From the NCBI RefSeq assembly GCF_052119705.1, contig NZ_JBGQOP010000012.1, positions 1-64,000 on the forward strand: DNA of 64,000 nucleotides, read 5' to 3'. The notes beneath the pieces were generated by a model. The model made no database searches. It was not told where the DNA came from and was given only the letters and a program-made list of their open reading frames with translations. The first letter of the stretch is position 1. Each line of letters opens with the position of its first letter. Shown one piece after another: positions 1 to 8,712 of the stretch. Source of the stretch: Oceanimonas sp052119705. GTDB lineage: Bacteria; Pseudomonadota; Gammaproteobacteria; Enterobacterales; Aeromonadaceae. The translations under genes and the position numbers were made by a program.

Positions 1-51
1 CGACGTGGATCGAGTGAAATCACTATGTAATCGAAGCTGGACAAAACTGAT

Positions 52-549
52 CTAATGTTTAATCCGATTGGTATTATACCACGTATTAATGTGCTGAGTG
101 TCGGGCCCTAACTGGCGCAAGTTTAGTTGCTGCCAATCAAGGCTAAGCGCCACTCCCGTGCTGGTCAGCCCTTGGCTGCCGTCCCACTCTATTAAGCTAC
201 CATAACGCTCAGAATTTTCGGCAATCGCTTCACTGAGCAATAAGGTGGTCTGTTCAAGCGATGGCGTAAATGGTAGCAAGGTTAATGGGTCCAAGTGCAG
301 CAGCTGTCCTTGTTGTTTAACTAATAAATGATGGCCCAAGACGGTGTGCAACAGCCTCAGCTCTTGCCAATCATTCATTGGTGTAATCTGTACGTTGACA
401 TCTAACGGATAGGTTTTGACCGTTAAGCTCTCATACGCCGCCTGATAGCCAGGCTTAATAAAGAACAAGAGACCCGTCACCACCCAGCCTAATACAGGTA
501 ATAATATCAACAGCCCCAGTACTTTATGCAGTCGTGTCACATAAACCAA
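52..549 (-). CDS. PepSY-type membrane-anchored protein
   Basis: A 165-residue protein with one strongly hydrophobic segment at about residues 8-30, followed by a soluble domain. The start of the helix (RLHKVLGLLILLPVLGWVVT) and the later 'LLHLDPLTLLPF' resemble small PepSY-associated membrane proteins, in which a short helix anchors a periplasmic PepSY fold; this is a family-level resemblance only. The start codon appears to be TTG at 549, with AGGA about seven bases upstream; GTG at 540 is the alternative. A role in iron or redox chemistry is often proposed for such proteins, but nothing here shows it. Confidence 0.6.
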   Translation of the reverse strand: MVYVTRLHKVLGLLILLPVLGWVVTGLLFFIKPGYQAAYESLTVKTYPLDVNVQITPMNDWQELRLLHTVLGHHLLVKQQGQLLHLDPLTLLPFTPSLEQTTLLLSEAIAENSERYGSLIEWDGSQGLTSTGVALSLDWQQLNLRQLGPDTQHINTWYNTNRIKH

Positions 550-585
550 AACATCATCCTGACCTGTTTTATAACCGAAAAAGAT

Positions 586-601
586 CCCTCTTTGGTGAGG
601 G
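586..601 (-). terminator. weak hairpin downstream of the small lipoprotein gene
   Basis: A 5-bp GC-rich stem (CCCTC / GAGGG) with a 6-base loop, followed on the minus strand by ATCTTTTT. It lies 49 bases past the stop codon of the lipoprotein gene at 650-997. The stem is short, so this is a tentative call. Confidence 0.35.
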
Positions 602-649
602 GTTTATGTCTATTTTATGACTACTTAAGCCATCGACTGAGCATGAGTG

Positions 650-997
650 CTACTTAATTTTTTGTAGCGTTACGTTAATCAAGTCATTGCCTTGCTGCAG
701 CGTATTGTCATCGATGATTTTCCACACTTCTTCTTGCTCACCCTTCTTAAAAACCAAGTAGCGCTGACCATTATTCGATTTACGCACAAAAATTTTATCG
801 AAGTAAGTACGCTCTCCCTCTGATTCCAGATAGTCACGACCGACTATCATATTTTTTACGCCCACCAAGGCGGACAATTCATTCAGCACCTCAATGCTGG
901 AGCCCGGCTTAACTTTGTATTCGCCTTCAAAACCATGGTTACAAGCCGATAACAGACCAACACACACGGCCAGTACCCAATACTTTACTACTTTCAT
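650..997 (-). CDS. small lipoprotein, unknown function
   Basis: A 115-residue protein with a lipoprotein signal: Lys-rich n-region, hydrophobic core, then the lipobox LLSAC with the modified cysteine at residue 19. The mature part is charged and has no motif I recognise. The ATG at 997 is preferred over an upstream GTG at 1003 because AAGG lies five bases before the ATG. It is convergent with nothing and appears monocistronic. Function unknown. Confidence 0.7.
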   Translation of the reverse strand: MKVVKYWVLAVCVGLLSACNHGFEGEYKVKPGSSIEVLNELSALVGVKNMIVGRDYLESEGERTYFDKIFVRKSNNGQRYLVFKKGEQEEVWKIIDDNTLQQGNDLINVTLQKIK

Positions 998-1702
998 ACG
1001 CACCTTCTATTTGAGCTCTGTGTTGTTGCTTGCCAACCCCACATTCAAAGCATTTAACGTATTGATAAACAAAAAAATCACGGCTTATGATCACTTTGTT
1101 GCCTTATCTTACTGCGCTTATTGATTTCAATCGCGCCTTACTTTGCAAGGTTCATATCGACAGTTCAGAGCTCTCTATCAAAATAAACACGGCCAGGCTA
1201 GCCAGTCTCATCACTCTTTTAGCTCACGTTGGGGCCCTTGCACTCATTCTACGCCCTGTCATTTACGTCATGTTATGTCGCGCGCACTAGCAGACTTTAC
1301 CCATCAATTCAGTTGATATCTCAGTGATTATTTATTTTTTTATCATCAAAAATGGCAAAATTAGCGACAACGTCTAAAGTTAATGTAGTCCTTGTGGGGC
1401 TTGCTTTTACTGTAACTAATGCCCTTTTATCCATCTCTAACGCTGTCTAATGATGTTGGTATTTTAGTCATCTGATAGCAAGACGTTCACTCGATGATAA
1501 TGGTTAAAAAAACACGATCTAACGGATTTATCTGGGATTCAAGGTTTGACATCCGAGTCCCCTATGCTTAAACCTTAATGGTGATTGCAACGGGTTTGTC
1601 TCCACAGGTGAGACTAGGTTCATCATGGTAACTTGATAGTAAGTATCGTGCTGTACACCCTTTTTTACGATAAGACCTGTTAGTTAATACGAGGATTTTT
1701 TC
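998..1702. other. 705-bp intergenic region, no gene seen
   Basis: Only short open frames occur here, without ribosome sites or recognisable products. The region separates the lipoprotein gene from the barrel gene at 1703 and presumably carries the promoters of both. No repeat or RNA gene was recognised. Confidence 0.6.
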
Positions 1703-2248
1703 ATGAAAACATTCAAAAAGATTTCTTTGACAGTGGCTGTTAGTGCTTTATTAATTCCGACACTGTCACAGGCACAAGGTACTCATCAGGGTGTGGGGCC
1801 TAAACAAGGCGATCGCGAGTTTTCTATCAGTGGCTCAGGTAGCAGCGATAAAAACTTCGACAACGGTGGCATGGGCTTATCTGGTGATATGGGTTGGTAT
1901 TTGAATGACCGAACCGTGGCAGGTGTTCGTCAAGCAGTTAACTGGGGTGCCGTAGATAACGGTGATGATGTTTGGCAAGGTAGCACTACTGGCTTTATCG
2001 ACTATCACTTTGGTCAGGCTGAGTTTCGTCCGTTTGTGGGTGCAACACTAGGCGCAGCATATGGTGATGGCATAAAAGAAACCGGTACCGCAGGTTTGGA
2101 GTTGGGTGCCAAGTACTACGTGCTGCCTTCGACCTTCGTGCAGGCTCGTGCTGAATATCAGTTCTTGTTTGATAGCAGCGACAGTGCTGGCAAAAACTAC
2201 GATAATGGTCGCTGGAACTATGTGGTAGGTATGGGTTATAACTTCTAA
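1703..2248 (+). CDS. outer-membrane beta-barrel protein (OMP_b-brl type)
   Basis: A 181-residue protein with a classical signal peptide cut after SQA at residues 22-24. The mature chain shows alternating aromatic and polar strands (for example GWYLNDRTVAGVRQAVNW, FIDYHFGQAEFRPFVGATLG) and ends in a C-terminal phenylalanine (GMGYNF), the usual BAM-recognition ending. This fits an 8-strand barrel of the small OmpA/OmpX-like porin family. GAGG lies about eight bases before the ATG, and a strong terminator follows at 2291, so it is a single-gene unit. The ligand or role is unknown. Confidence 0.8.
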   Translation: MKTFKKISLTVAVSALLIPTLSQAQGTHQGVGPKQGDREFSISGSGSSDKNFDNGGMGLSGDMGWYLNDRTVAGVRQAVNWGAVDNGDDVWQGSTTGFIDYHFGQAEFRPFVGATLGAAYGDGIKETGTAGLELGAKYYVLPSTFVQARAEYQFLFDSSDSAGKNYDNGRWNYVVGMGYNF

Positions 2249-2290
2249 TAATCCTCTACCCGTACAGCAGTAAGTAATGTAATAAGCACA

Positions 2291-2326
2291 GCAAACAGTC
2301 AGCCTAGCGCTGGCTGTTTGCTTTTT
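2291..2326 (+). terminator. rho-independent terminator after the barrel gene
   Basis: A 13-bp stem (GCAAACAGTCAGC pairing with GCTGGCTGTTTGC, one G-T pair) with a 5-base loop, then TTTTT. It lies 43 bases after the stop codon. Confidence 0.85.
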
Positions 2327-2368
2327 GGCTTCTGACTAAGTGACTAATGTGCCTAGACTAGCCTGTTT

Positions 2369-4663
2369 TCAGGCCGCTTTATGTTGCATGCGCACGCTAT
2401 TAAATAACACACATAAGCTACTTAACGACATGGCAACGGCGGCAATCACCGGATGGATCCAGCCAAATATCGCCAAGGGGATCACGCCACTATTGTAAGC
2501 CAATGCCCAAAACAAGTTTTCATACATCAAGGTCCGCGCTCGTGTAGCCAACTGCAAGGTGGTGGGCACCTGTGCTACGCCATCCGGTAAATACACGGCG
2601 GCGGCCATGCCGGTGGCTGAGTTCGCATGCCCCACGGCAATCCCTAAGCCGGCACTGGCTAATGCCAGGCCATCATTAAGGCCATCACCCACAAACACGA
2701 CCTTAGCTTTGCGCTCCAATGCTTCAATAAAGCGGTGCTTTTGTTCTGGACTACGATCATGTAAAACCTGCGCTTGAGCAATACCGAGTCGGGAGGCCAA
2801 CTCGCGACACGCCAACGCCGTATCCCCACTGAGCAAATAAGTCACATAACCTTGGCGTTGCAAGGTCTCTATGGTCGACTGAGCCGCAGGGCGCAAGGTT
2901 TCTTGAAACTCGATACTGCCCACATATTGACCCTGAATGGCCAAATGCAACTGCATGCCCGAATCCATTAACTCAGGTAAGCTAATGCCGTGCGCCGCCA
3001 ACCAAGAGGCACGCCCCGCCAGTGCCACGCCATGCTCTGCGTGCCAATAGGTTCCTTGGCCGACGATACTTTCTCGCTCGCCTTCGCTAACGGCTCTCAT
3101 TGGCTTAAGCTCAGCCCCGCCTTCAGCGCTGTCTGGCTCTGTATTTAGCTGTTCGTTTAACTGCTCATCTCGCTCTTTATTCAGCTGCGCCACATGCGCG
3201 AGTAATCCTTTCGCTACCGGATGCCTCCCTTGGCTTAAAATATTTAATCCAAGTTGCAGTAACGCTTGCTGACTCCAGCCGATCACAGGCAGCAGCTTTT
3301 TAATACTCGGCGTATCTGTCGTTAAGGTACCTGTCTTATCAAAGACCACTACCTTTACATCGGCACCGGTTTCCAGTGCCGCCGGATCGCGTAAGATAAT
3401 GCCGGCATTGATCATGCGCGCATGGCCCATGGTGATCACCAAGGGAATAGCCAAACTCAAGGCGCAAGGGCAACTGACAATCAAGACCGCCACCCCTCGC
3501 CCGAAGGCCGAGGTAAGATCAGCACCCTGCCACCACGCCAGAAGTATGCTTAAGCAAGCGGCCACTAAGATAATAGGGATCAAAAAACGTGCGATACGAT
3601 CCGTTAACTGCTGCAGCGCCGTCTTGCGACTTAACACTTTGCTGATTGAATACGAAAGGCGGTCAATGCGCCGCTCGCCGACGGTAGCGGTGACGATTAA
3701 CGTGAGCTCACCTTCCACCAAGCTGCAGCCTGCTAATACTTCGTCACCCAGCGTCACCATTTGCGGCTCGTGCTCACCGGTCAGCAGAGATAAATCCGCT
3801 TGCCCAGTACCGCTTTGTACCACACCATCTAGCGCCAGCTGTTGGCCCGCCCGTAACCTAATGCGCTGTCCCAACGTCACGCTGCTGGCCGTTTGCGGGC
3901 TTATATTACCTGCAGCACCCAGTACTTCGACCTGTTCTGGCAGGTGTTGAAAGTAACGCCGTACCACTTCTGAGGCACGGCGGCGCACGCTGGTGTCGAG
4001 CAGACGCGCCACCAGTTGAAAGGTGATGAGCATCACAGCCGCATCAAAATAGACGTGCGCCGATCCTAGATATAGCTGCCAGCTAGAGAGCAGCACCGCC
4101 GCCCATACGGCAAGCGTTATCAAGCTATCTAGCCCTGGGGAGCCCGCGCTTAATGTGCGCCAACCCACCCGATAAAAATGGCTGCCAGAATACAGCAGCA
4201 CGGGAATGGCAAACAGGCCGCTGGCTAATGCCAGTGGCCACATAAGCTCGGGCTCTACAGCTCCTAGGGGCGCTAAATAAAGCAAGATGGCTGGCATCAT
4301 GCTCCACATGCCAAACACCACAGCCACCGCTAGGCGCAGTTGCAATTGTTGGCGCATGCACTCGGCTTGTTGGGCGCTGCGTTCAGAGCAGACAGAGGTA
4401 TGTAATTGATAGCCCAAACGCGCCACGGCACGCTTGAGTTGGTTTATATCAGGCTTATCATACTGCCAGCTTATCATGGCGATGTCTGCGGAAAAATTGA
4501 CCGCCGCATCGCTCACCTTAGGCTGTTTTTTCAAGCGGGCTTCCACCGCGATGGCACAGCTAGCACAGCGCATTCCCTCAACCATCAAGATGACACTGTG
4601 CTCAGTGTCATCTTGTCGGCCTTTATCTTCGTCAATAAACGGAAACGCTGCTGTGGCCGCCAT
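2369..4663 (-). CDS. ccoI: copper-transporting P1B-type ATPase, CcoI/FixI type
   Basis: About 764 residues. An N-terminal HMA metal-binding domain carries GMRCASC. The membrane region contains the ion-binding CPC motif (VSCPCALSLAIP). The phosphorylation loop DKTGTLT and the hinge VFVGDGLNDGLAL mark a heavy-metal P-type ATPase. In the CcoI/FixI branch this enzyme exports copper that is used to build the CuB centre of cbb3 oxidases, and it follows the ccoNO-like genes directly. The longest frame starts at a TTG at 4681; I prefer the ATG at 4663, just past the stop codon of the monohaem cytochrome gene, although neither has a clear ribosome site. A CopA-type copper exporter is the alternative, but the context favours oxidase assembly. 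Confidence 0.88.
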   Translation of the reverse strand: MAATAAFPFIDEDKGRQDDTEHSVILMVEGMRCASCAIAVEARLKKQPKVSDAAVNFSADIAMISWQYDKPDINQLKRAVARLGYQLHTSVCSERSAQQAECMRQQLQLRLAVAVVFGMWSMMPAILLYLAPLGAVEPELMWPLALASGLFAIPVLLYSGSHFYRVGWRTLSAGSPGLDSLITLAVWAAVLLSSWQLYLGSAHVYFDAAVMLITFQLVARLLDTSVRRRASEVVRRYFQHLPEQVEVLGAAGNISPQTASSVTLGQRIRLRAGQQLALDGVVQSGTGQADLSLLTGEHEPQMVTLGDEVLAGCSLVEGELTLIVTATVGERRIDRLSYSISKVLSRKTALQQLTDRIARFLIPIILVAACLSILLAWWQGADLTSAFGRGVAVLIVSCPCALSLAIPLVITMGHARMINAGIILRDPAALETGADVKVVVFDKTGTLTTDTPSIKKLLPVIGWSQQALLQLGLNILSQGRHPVAKGLLAHVAQLNKERDEQLNEQLNTEPDSAEGGAELKPMRAVSEGERESIVGQGTYWHAEHGVALAGRASWLAAHGISLPELMDSGMQLHLAIQGQYVGSIEFQETLRPAAQSTIETLQRQGYVTYLLSGDTALACRELASRLGIAQAQVLHDRSPEQKHRFIEALERKAKVVFVGDGLNDGLALASAGLGIAVGHANSATGMAAAVYLPDGVAQVPTTLQLATRARTLMYENLFWALAYNSGVIPLAIFGWIHPVIAAVAMSLSSLCVLFNSVRMQHKAA

Positions 4664-4667
4664 AAGG

Positions 4668-5261
4668 TTATGGCTTGCCAAAGGTGCTTATTAACTCCGC
4701 TTCTGACCAAGGGCCACGCTCAGCAAAGCGAGTCACATGCTCATCAACTAATGAGGTTTCAACGGCACCGGCTTGATTGCCCCACTCGCTTCTGATGTGC
4801 GTTAACACGGCAGCGATTTCGGCATTAGATAAATTACCGCCAAACTTGGGCATCACTCCCATATAGCTGCCACCGGCCACGTTAATCGCGCCTTGTAAAC
4901 CATCATGAACGATAGACACGGCAATAGCCGGATCGCCGATCACCCATTCACTGCCGGCTAACGGCGGGAAGGCGCCCGGAATACCTAGGCCGGTGGCTTG
5001 GTGACAAGCGCTGCAGTTGGCATTATAAATAACGCCACCATCAATGGCGGCCGCGCCACCTTCGGTGCTCGCCACCACCTGTACCGGCACACTGCGACTG
5101 TCGCCACCTAGCATAGGTTTGCCTATTTGCCAGAGGTAATAGCCTACGCCCCAAAACAGCAGCACCACTATCCACACCATAACAATTTTCGGGATCCCGC
5201 GATCACCTTCTTCAGGCTCGGGAGCTTCACGGCGTTGCGCGCGATGTTCATCTGGACTCAT
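4668..5261 (-). CDS. monohaem membrane-anchored cytochrome c in the CcoP position
   Basis: A 197-residue protein: a charged cytoplasmic N-terminus, one membrane helix at about residues 27-46, then a single class I cytochrome c domain with CSACH and a likely axial Met in GVMPKFG. Classical CcoP has two c-haems; this one has only one. It is the third gene of the oxidase operon and probably delivers electrons to the CcoNO core from the periplasm. AGGAG lies six bases upstream of the second of two adjacent ATGs, which decides the start at 5261. A C-terminal tail of about 35 residues after the haem domain (WGNQAGAVETSLVDEH onwards) may help bind the oxidase. Confidence 0.85.
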   Translation of the reverse strand: MSPDEHRAQRREAPEPEEGDRGIPKIVMVWIVVLLFWGVGYYLWQIGKPMLGGDSRSVPVQVVASTEGGAAAIDGGVIYNANCSACHQATGLGIPGAFPPLAGSEWVIGDPAIAVSIVHDGLQGAINVAGGSYMGVMPKFGGNLSNAEIAAVLTHIRSEWGNQAGAVETSLVDEHVTRFAERGPWSEAELISTFGKP

Positions 5262-5264
5262 CAT

Positions 5265-5882
5265 CTACTCCTTAGCTGCTTTAGGTTGTGCTGAGGGCTG
5301 CGGTAACGTGGGTGCCGGATAGGTATGATCAAGCGACAATAAATAGGCGAGCAGCGCAAGAGCCTCGTCGGTTGCCACAATCTGGCCAGACTCAGGACCA
5401 TAGGGAGGCGGAATATTCACTACTCTGTCATCGGGGCCTGCCTTATCCACTTCACGGAATAAGAAACGGTATGGCGGCATAATACTGCCCTTCATTACCG
5501 CTTGTGGGTTGTATAAATGAATTAGATGCCAGTCTGCACTGGGTTGACGGGCCGCGATATTAAATAAGTCGGGACCGGTTCGCATGGTGCCCAGCAGGTG
5601 GGGTTTATCGTAGATATAGTCACCTGCAACACTTGGGCGCCCCCAACCACGGTCTCGGTCACCCGGTGCAAAGCTGGGGTCGCGAGGTTGTTGGCTATGG
5701 CAATAAACGCAGCCATTGGCGATGTACAACTGACGACCCACCAGCTCTTGCTCCGTATAAGGCTTAAGATCCGGTGGCACGGCTTCTGAGGTCATTTGAA
5801 TGTAGGGCAGCACCACTAAGGTTAAGGTGGCCAGCAGCAGAATAAAGGCCGCACCCACCATAATTGCGAGAGCACGCTTCAT
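5265..5882 (-). CDS. ccoO: cbb3-type oxidase subunit II, monohaem (CcoO-like)
   Basis: A 205-residue protein with an N-terminal membrane helix (residues about 5-28) and a haem c site CVYCH at 58-62. The following CcoO signatures are SVAGDYIYDKPHLLG, RTGPDL and a likely axial Met135 in GSIMPPY. It transfers electrons to the CcoN-like subunit. Its ATG overlaps the stop codon of the upstream ccoN-like gene (ATGA), so the two are translationally coupled. It is near the short end for CcoO, and a Pro/Ala/Lys-rich C-terminus replaces any longer extension. Confidence 0.88.
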   Translation of the reverse strand: MKRALAIMVGAAFILLLATLTLVVLPYIQMTSEAVPPDLKPYTEQELVGRQLYIANGCVYCHSQQPRDPSFAPGDRDRGWGRPSVAGDYIYDKPHLLGTMRTGPDLFNIAARQPSADWHLIHLYNPQAVMKGSIMPPYRFLFREVDKAGPDDRVVNIPPPYGPESGQIVATDEALALLAYLLSLDHTYPAPTLPQPSAQPKAAKE

Positions 5883-7495
5883 AATGAGGCCTCCTTGGTA
5901 TTAACACGGAACAGCGTCGGCTCATTTTTAACAATACCGCGGCGTTTCAGCATGGCAAAGAAATGCACGGCAAACACCACATGACCCAGTGCCATCATTC
6001 CGCCCCCCACCGAACGACCTTGCAGATAAGGAATGGTCATTTGCACAATTTCAAGGAACGGCGTTTTCGCGTCCAACAAAGCGACCCCTTGTAACCAACC
6101 GGCGGTGGTGAGCGAGACGAAGTAAATCAAGATACCGATGAAAACTAGCCAAAAATGCAAGGTGATCATGCTACGCCATGGCCACTCCCAATCGGTTAAA
6201 CGCGGCATGATGAAATACACGGCACCAAACAAGATAAAGCTTAAGAAGGCATACATGCCTAAGTGCGCGTGAGCAACAGTGTAGTGAGTAAAGTGAGTAA
6301 TAACGTTAACACTGCGCAGTGCCTCCATCGAGCCTTGCAAAGAGGTGAAGGTATACATAAGCGCACCTATCCAGACGAAGCGCAAGGTAGGTGAGTCTTT
6401 TAGCCGTGAAAAATGTCCCCACATGGTGCCGTGGTGGTTGATGGCCACGGTAATGACGGGGATCGACATCATGACACTGTGCACGATAGACAAGGTCACC
6501 AACCAAGTTGGAATAGGTCCGCCTATGAGGTGGTGAATACCCACTTGACTGTAAAACAAGGCCAACGCCCAAAAGCCAAGTAACGACAGCTTATAAGAAA
6601 CAATCGGCCGCCCTAAAATTTTAGGGATCATATAATAGGCAATACCGATACCGAGCGGCGTCACCCACAAGCCCAATACGTTATGGGCAAACCACCAGTT
6701 TACGGTGGCGCCTGATGCACCCGGGAACAAGTAAGGGGCATTGGCAATTAAAAATAAGAACGGAAACCACACCAAGGCGGCCAAAAAATACCAGCTAGAC
6801 ACATACAAGTGCTGCACTTTGCGCTTGGCGCAGGTGATCAGTAAGGGCACGGCACACAGACCGCCAGCCACCACGAATAAGGTGTCTATTTGCCAAGGAA
6901 ACTCCAGCCACTCTTGACCATCAGACAGCCCGAGATTAATGGCGCCCAACCCCAGCAGCATGCCAACATTCCACAGCACGGCGCCGCTGATCGCATATTT
7001 GGCACCAAACAAGGGCGTTTTAAACAATCGGGGTATTAAAAATAATACCACCCCAATGCCCGCCATTGACGCCCAACCATAGGTCACGGCATTAAGGTGC
7101 ATGGGTCGAATACGACCGAAGGTCCACCATTGGCTGTCGGCCAAAAACTCGGGATAATGCATCTTGATGGAGGAAAAAAGTCCGTAGACAGACCCGATTA
7201 ATAACCAGATGATGGCGGAGGTTAGCCAAGTAAGTACGGCCGTTTTAGATGAGTGGTCGGCTATCCAGCGCGCCGTTACTGCCTCGTGTTGTTCTTTATT
7301 CTCGCCTAAAAAAGGCTGATCACTCTTGAGTGCGGGATCTTCGCTGTGTCCTTCTTCCCCAGGGGTAAAAATGGTCCGAGCTGCCGCTTGGCTTTGACTA
7401 AATTGATTGGTGGCAATTGACCAAATCAATAGCAGTAAACCCACTGTTGACAGCAAAAATGTAATAATTAGCAAGACTGCTATGGTAGGCGTCAT
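5879..7495 (-). CDS. ccoN: cbb3-type cytochrome oxidase catalytic subunit with CcoS-like N-terminus
   Basis: A 538-residue haem-copper oxidase subunit. Visible ligands: low-spin haem b His133 (MHLNAV) and His411; high-spin haem b3 His409 (AHAH); CuB ligands His271, His321 and His322; and Tyr315 six residues before His321, which is the C-family position for the cross-linked tyrosine. The order and spacing match CcoN rather than aa3 or NorB. Residues 1-55 are an extra helix followed by NQFSQSQAAARTIFTPGE, which resembles the small assembly protein CcoS (hydrophobic helix, W, then G/N-Q-F and A-R-I-L). No separate ccoS is seen in the operon. First gene of the oxidase operon; AGGA lies seven bases upstream of the ATG. 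Confidence 0.88.
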   Translation of the reverse strand: MTPTIAVLLIITFLLSTVGLLLLIWSIATNQFSQSQAAARTIFTPGEEGHSEDPALKSDQPFLGENKEQHEAVTARWIADHSSKTAVLTWLTSAIIWLLIGSVYGLFSSIKMHYPEFLADSQWWTFGRIRPMHLNAVTYGWASMAGIGVVLFLIPRLFKTPLFGAKYAISGAVLWNVGMLLGLGAINLGLSDGQEWLEFPWQIDTLFVVAGGLCAVPLLITCAKRKVQHLYVSSWYFLAALVWFPFLFLIANAPYLFPGASGATVNWWFAHNVLGLWVTPLGIGIAYYMIPKILGRPIVSYKLSLLGFWALALFYSQVGIHHLIGGPIPTWLVTLSIVHSVMMSIPVITVAINHHGTMWGHFSRLKDSPTLRFVWIGALMYTFTSLQGSMEALRSVNVITHFTHYTVAHAHLGMYAFLSFILFGAVYFIMPRLTDWEWPWRSMITLHFWLVFIGILIYFVSLTTAGWLQGVALLDAKTPFLEIVQMTIPYLQGRSVGGGMMALGHVVFAVHFFAMLKRRGIVKNEPTLFRVNTKEASL

Positions 7496-7769
7496 AATGG
7501 ATCCTATTGATTCATATGGGATGCATATTACGTTTTCTGAGTATGGTCATTCTGTTGAAAAGCTCAAGAAGCCAAGTCTGCTTTCTCGATTGCTGCCTTT
7601 GAGCCTAGTCACACTTACATTTGTTAACCAGATGTAGCACACAATAAAACATTGTTGGTCTTGGCCGCCGACTATTCAATAAACACACAATGGTCTCAAT
7701 AAACGCCATTAATAGTGATCCTAACATTCAGGCCCCACTGGACAGACCAGTAATAAAGCGAAGGAAATG

Positions 7770-8480
7770 ATGATAAAAAAAATATTAATGTCTTGGAGTA
7801 GTGGCAAAGACAGCGCTTGGGCGCTGTATTGTTTACAACAAAATCCAGAGTTTGAGGTAGTAGGATTGTTTACTGCCGTGAACGAGGAGTTTGAGCGCGT
7901 CAGCATGCACGGGGTACGCACTCAATTAGTGCAGATGCAAGCAGACAGTCTGGGCTTGCCGCTGGAGATCATTCGCCTGCCAAACCCTTGTACCAATGAA
8001 CAATACAGTCAGTTGATGCAAAACTTTGTAGAGAGCGCTAAAGCATGCGGCGTGACGGCCATGGCGTTTGGCGACCTATTGCTTGAAGATGTACGAAACT
8101 TTCGAGAGCAGCAGCTCACTGCAGTCGGCATGCAAGCCTTATTTCCCCTGTGGGGCTTGGCCACGGATCTGCTGCCGCAAGCCATGTTTAATGCCGGCCA
8201 GCGAGCCTTAATCACCTGTCTGGATCCCAATAAAGTCCCATCCCACTTTGCAGGCTTAGAGCTATGCCCAGAAATACTCGCCGCCCTGCCCCATGATGCC
8301 GATCCGTGCGGCGAGAATGGCGAATACCATACCTTTGTGTTTGATGGCCCCATGTTTAAGTACGCTCTCGACGTACATATAGGTGACGTGGTCACCCGCG
8401 ACGGTTTAGTGTTTGCCGACGTATTACCGGTCGATATGTTACCCAACGATATGCTAATGGCAGAGGCTAACGTCGAGTAG
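7770..8480 (+). CDS. Dph6-type ATP-binding protein (DUF71 / PP-loop family)
   Basis: A 236-residue protein. The N-terminal PP-loop SSGKDS binds ATP, and ENGEYHTFV near the C-terminus is the DUF71 signature shared with diphthine-ammonia ligase. Bacteria lack diphthamide, so the bacterial substrate is not established; an ATP-dependent amidation or ligation is the family-level expectation. Two adjacent ATGs occur at 7767 and 7770; the second is better spaced from AAGGA. It is divergent from the oxidase operon across about 270 bases and ends before a strong terminator. Confidence 0.8.
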   Translation: MIKKILMSWSSGKDSAWALYCLQQNPEFEVVGLFTAVNEEFERVSMHGVRTQLVQMQADSLGLPLEIIRLPNPCTNEQYSQLMQNFVESAKACGVTAMAFGDLLLEDVRNFREQQLTAVGMQALFPLWGLATDLLPQAMFNAGQRALITCLDPNKVPSHFAGLELCPEILAALPHDADPCGENGEYHTFVFDGPMFKYALDVHIGDVVTRDGLVFADVLPVDMLPNDMLMAEANVE

Positions 8481-8515
8481 TTAGCCCTACACCAAGAAAC
8501 AAGCACCAAGCACGC

Positions 8516-8544
8516 GAAAGCGGACAGCCATCCGCTTTCATTTT
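8516..8544 (+). terminator. rho-independent terminator
   Basis: A 9-bp perfect stem (GAAAGCGGA / TCCGCTTTC) with a 6-base loop, followed by ATTTT, 35 bases after the stop codon of the PP-loop gene. Confidence 0.75.
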
Positions 8545-8712
8545 AATACCTTAGGCAACATCCCAACGACAATACCGAATGCCCGCGATCAGGTTATGTT
8601 CATTATGCACGTTACATGCATATTCAGCTTACATACATGTTAGGGTTATGTTTTATTAATTCTTTTCATACACTTATTTCCCCTAATATTTCCTCTAACA
8701 TAGGCCGCAACC

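Noticed and set aside
3399..3950. A 183-codon plus-strand frame
   Set aside because: Antisense to the P-type ATPase gene, no ribosome site, low-complexity basic product.
7496..7769. Possible FNR site upstream of the ccoN-like gene (TTGA-N5-TCAA at about 7554)
   Set aside because: Spacing is one base short of the FNR palindrome and the flanking T/A positions do not match.
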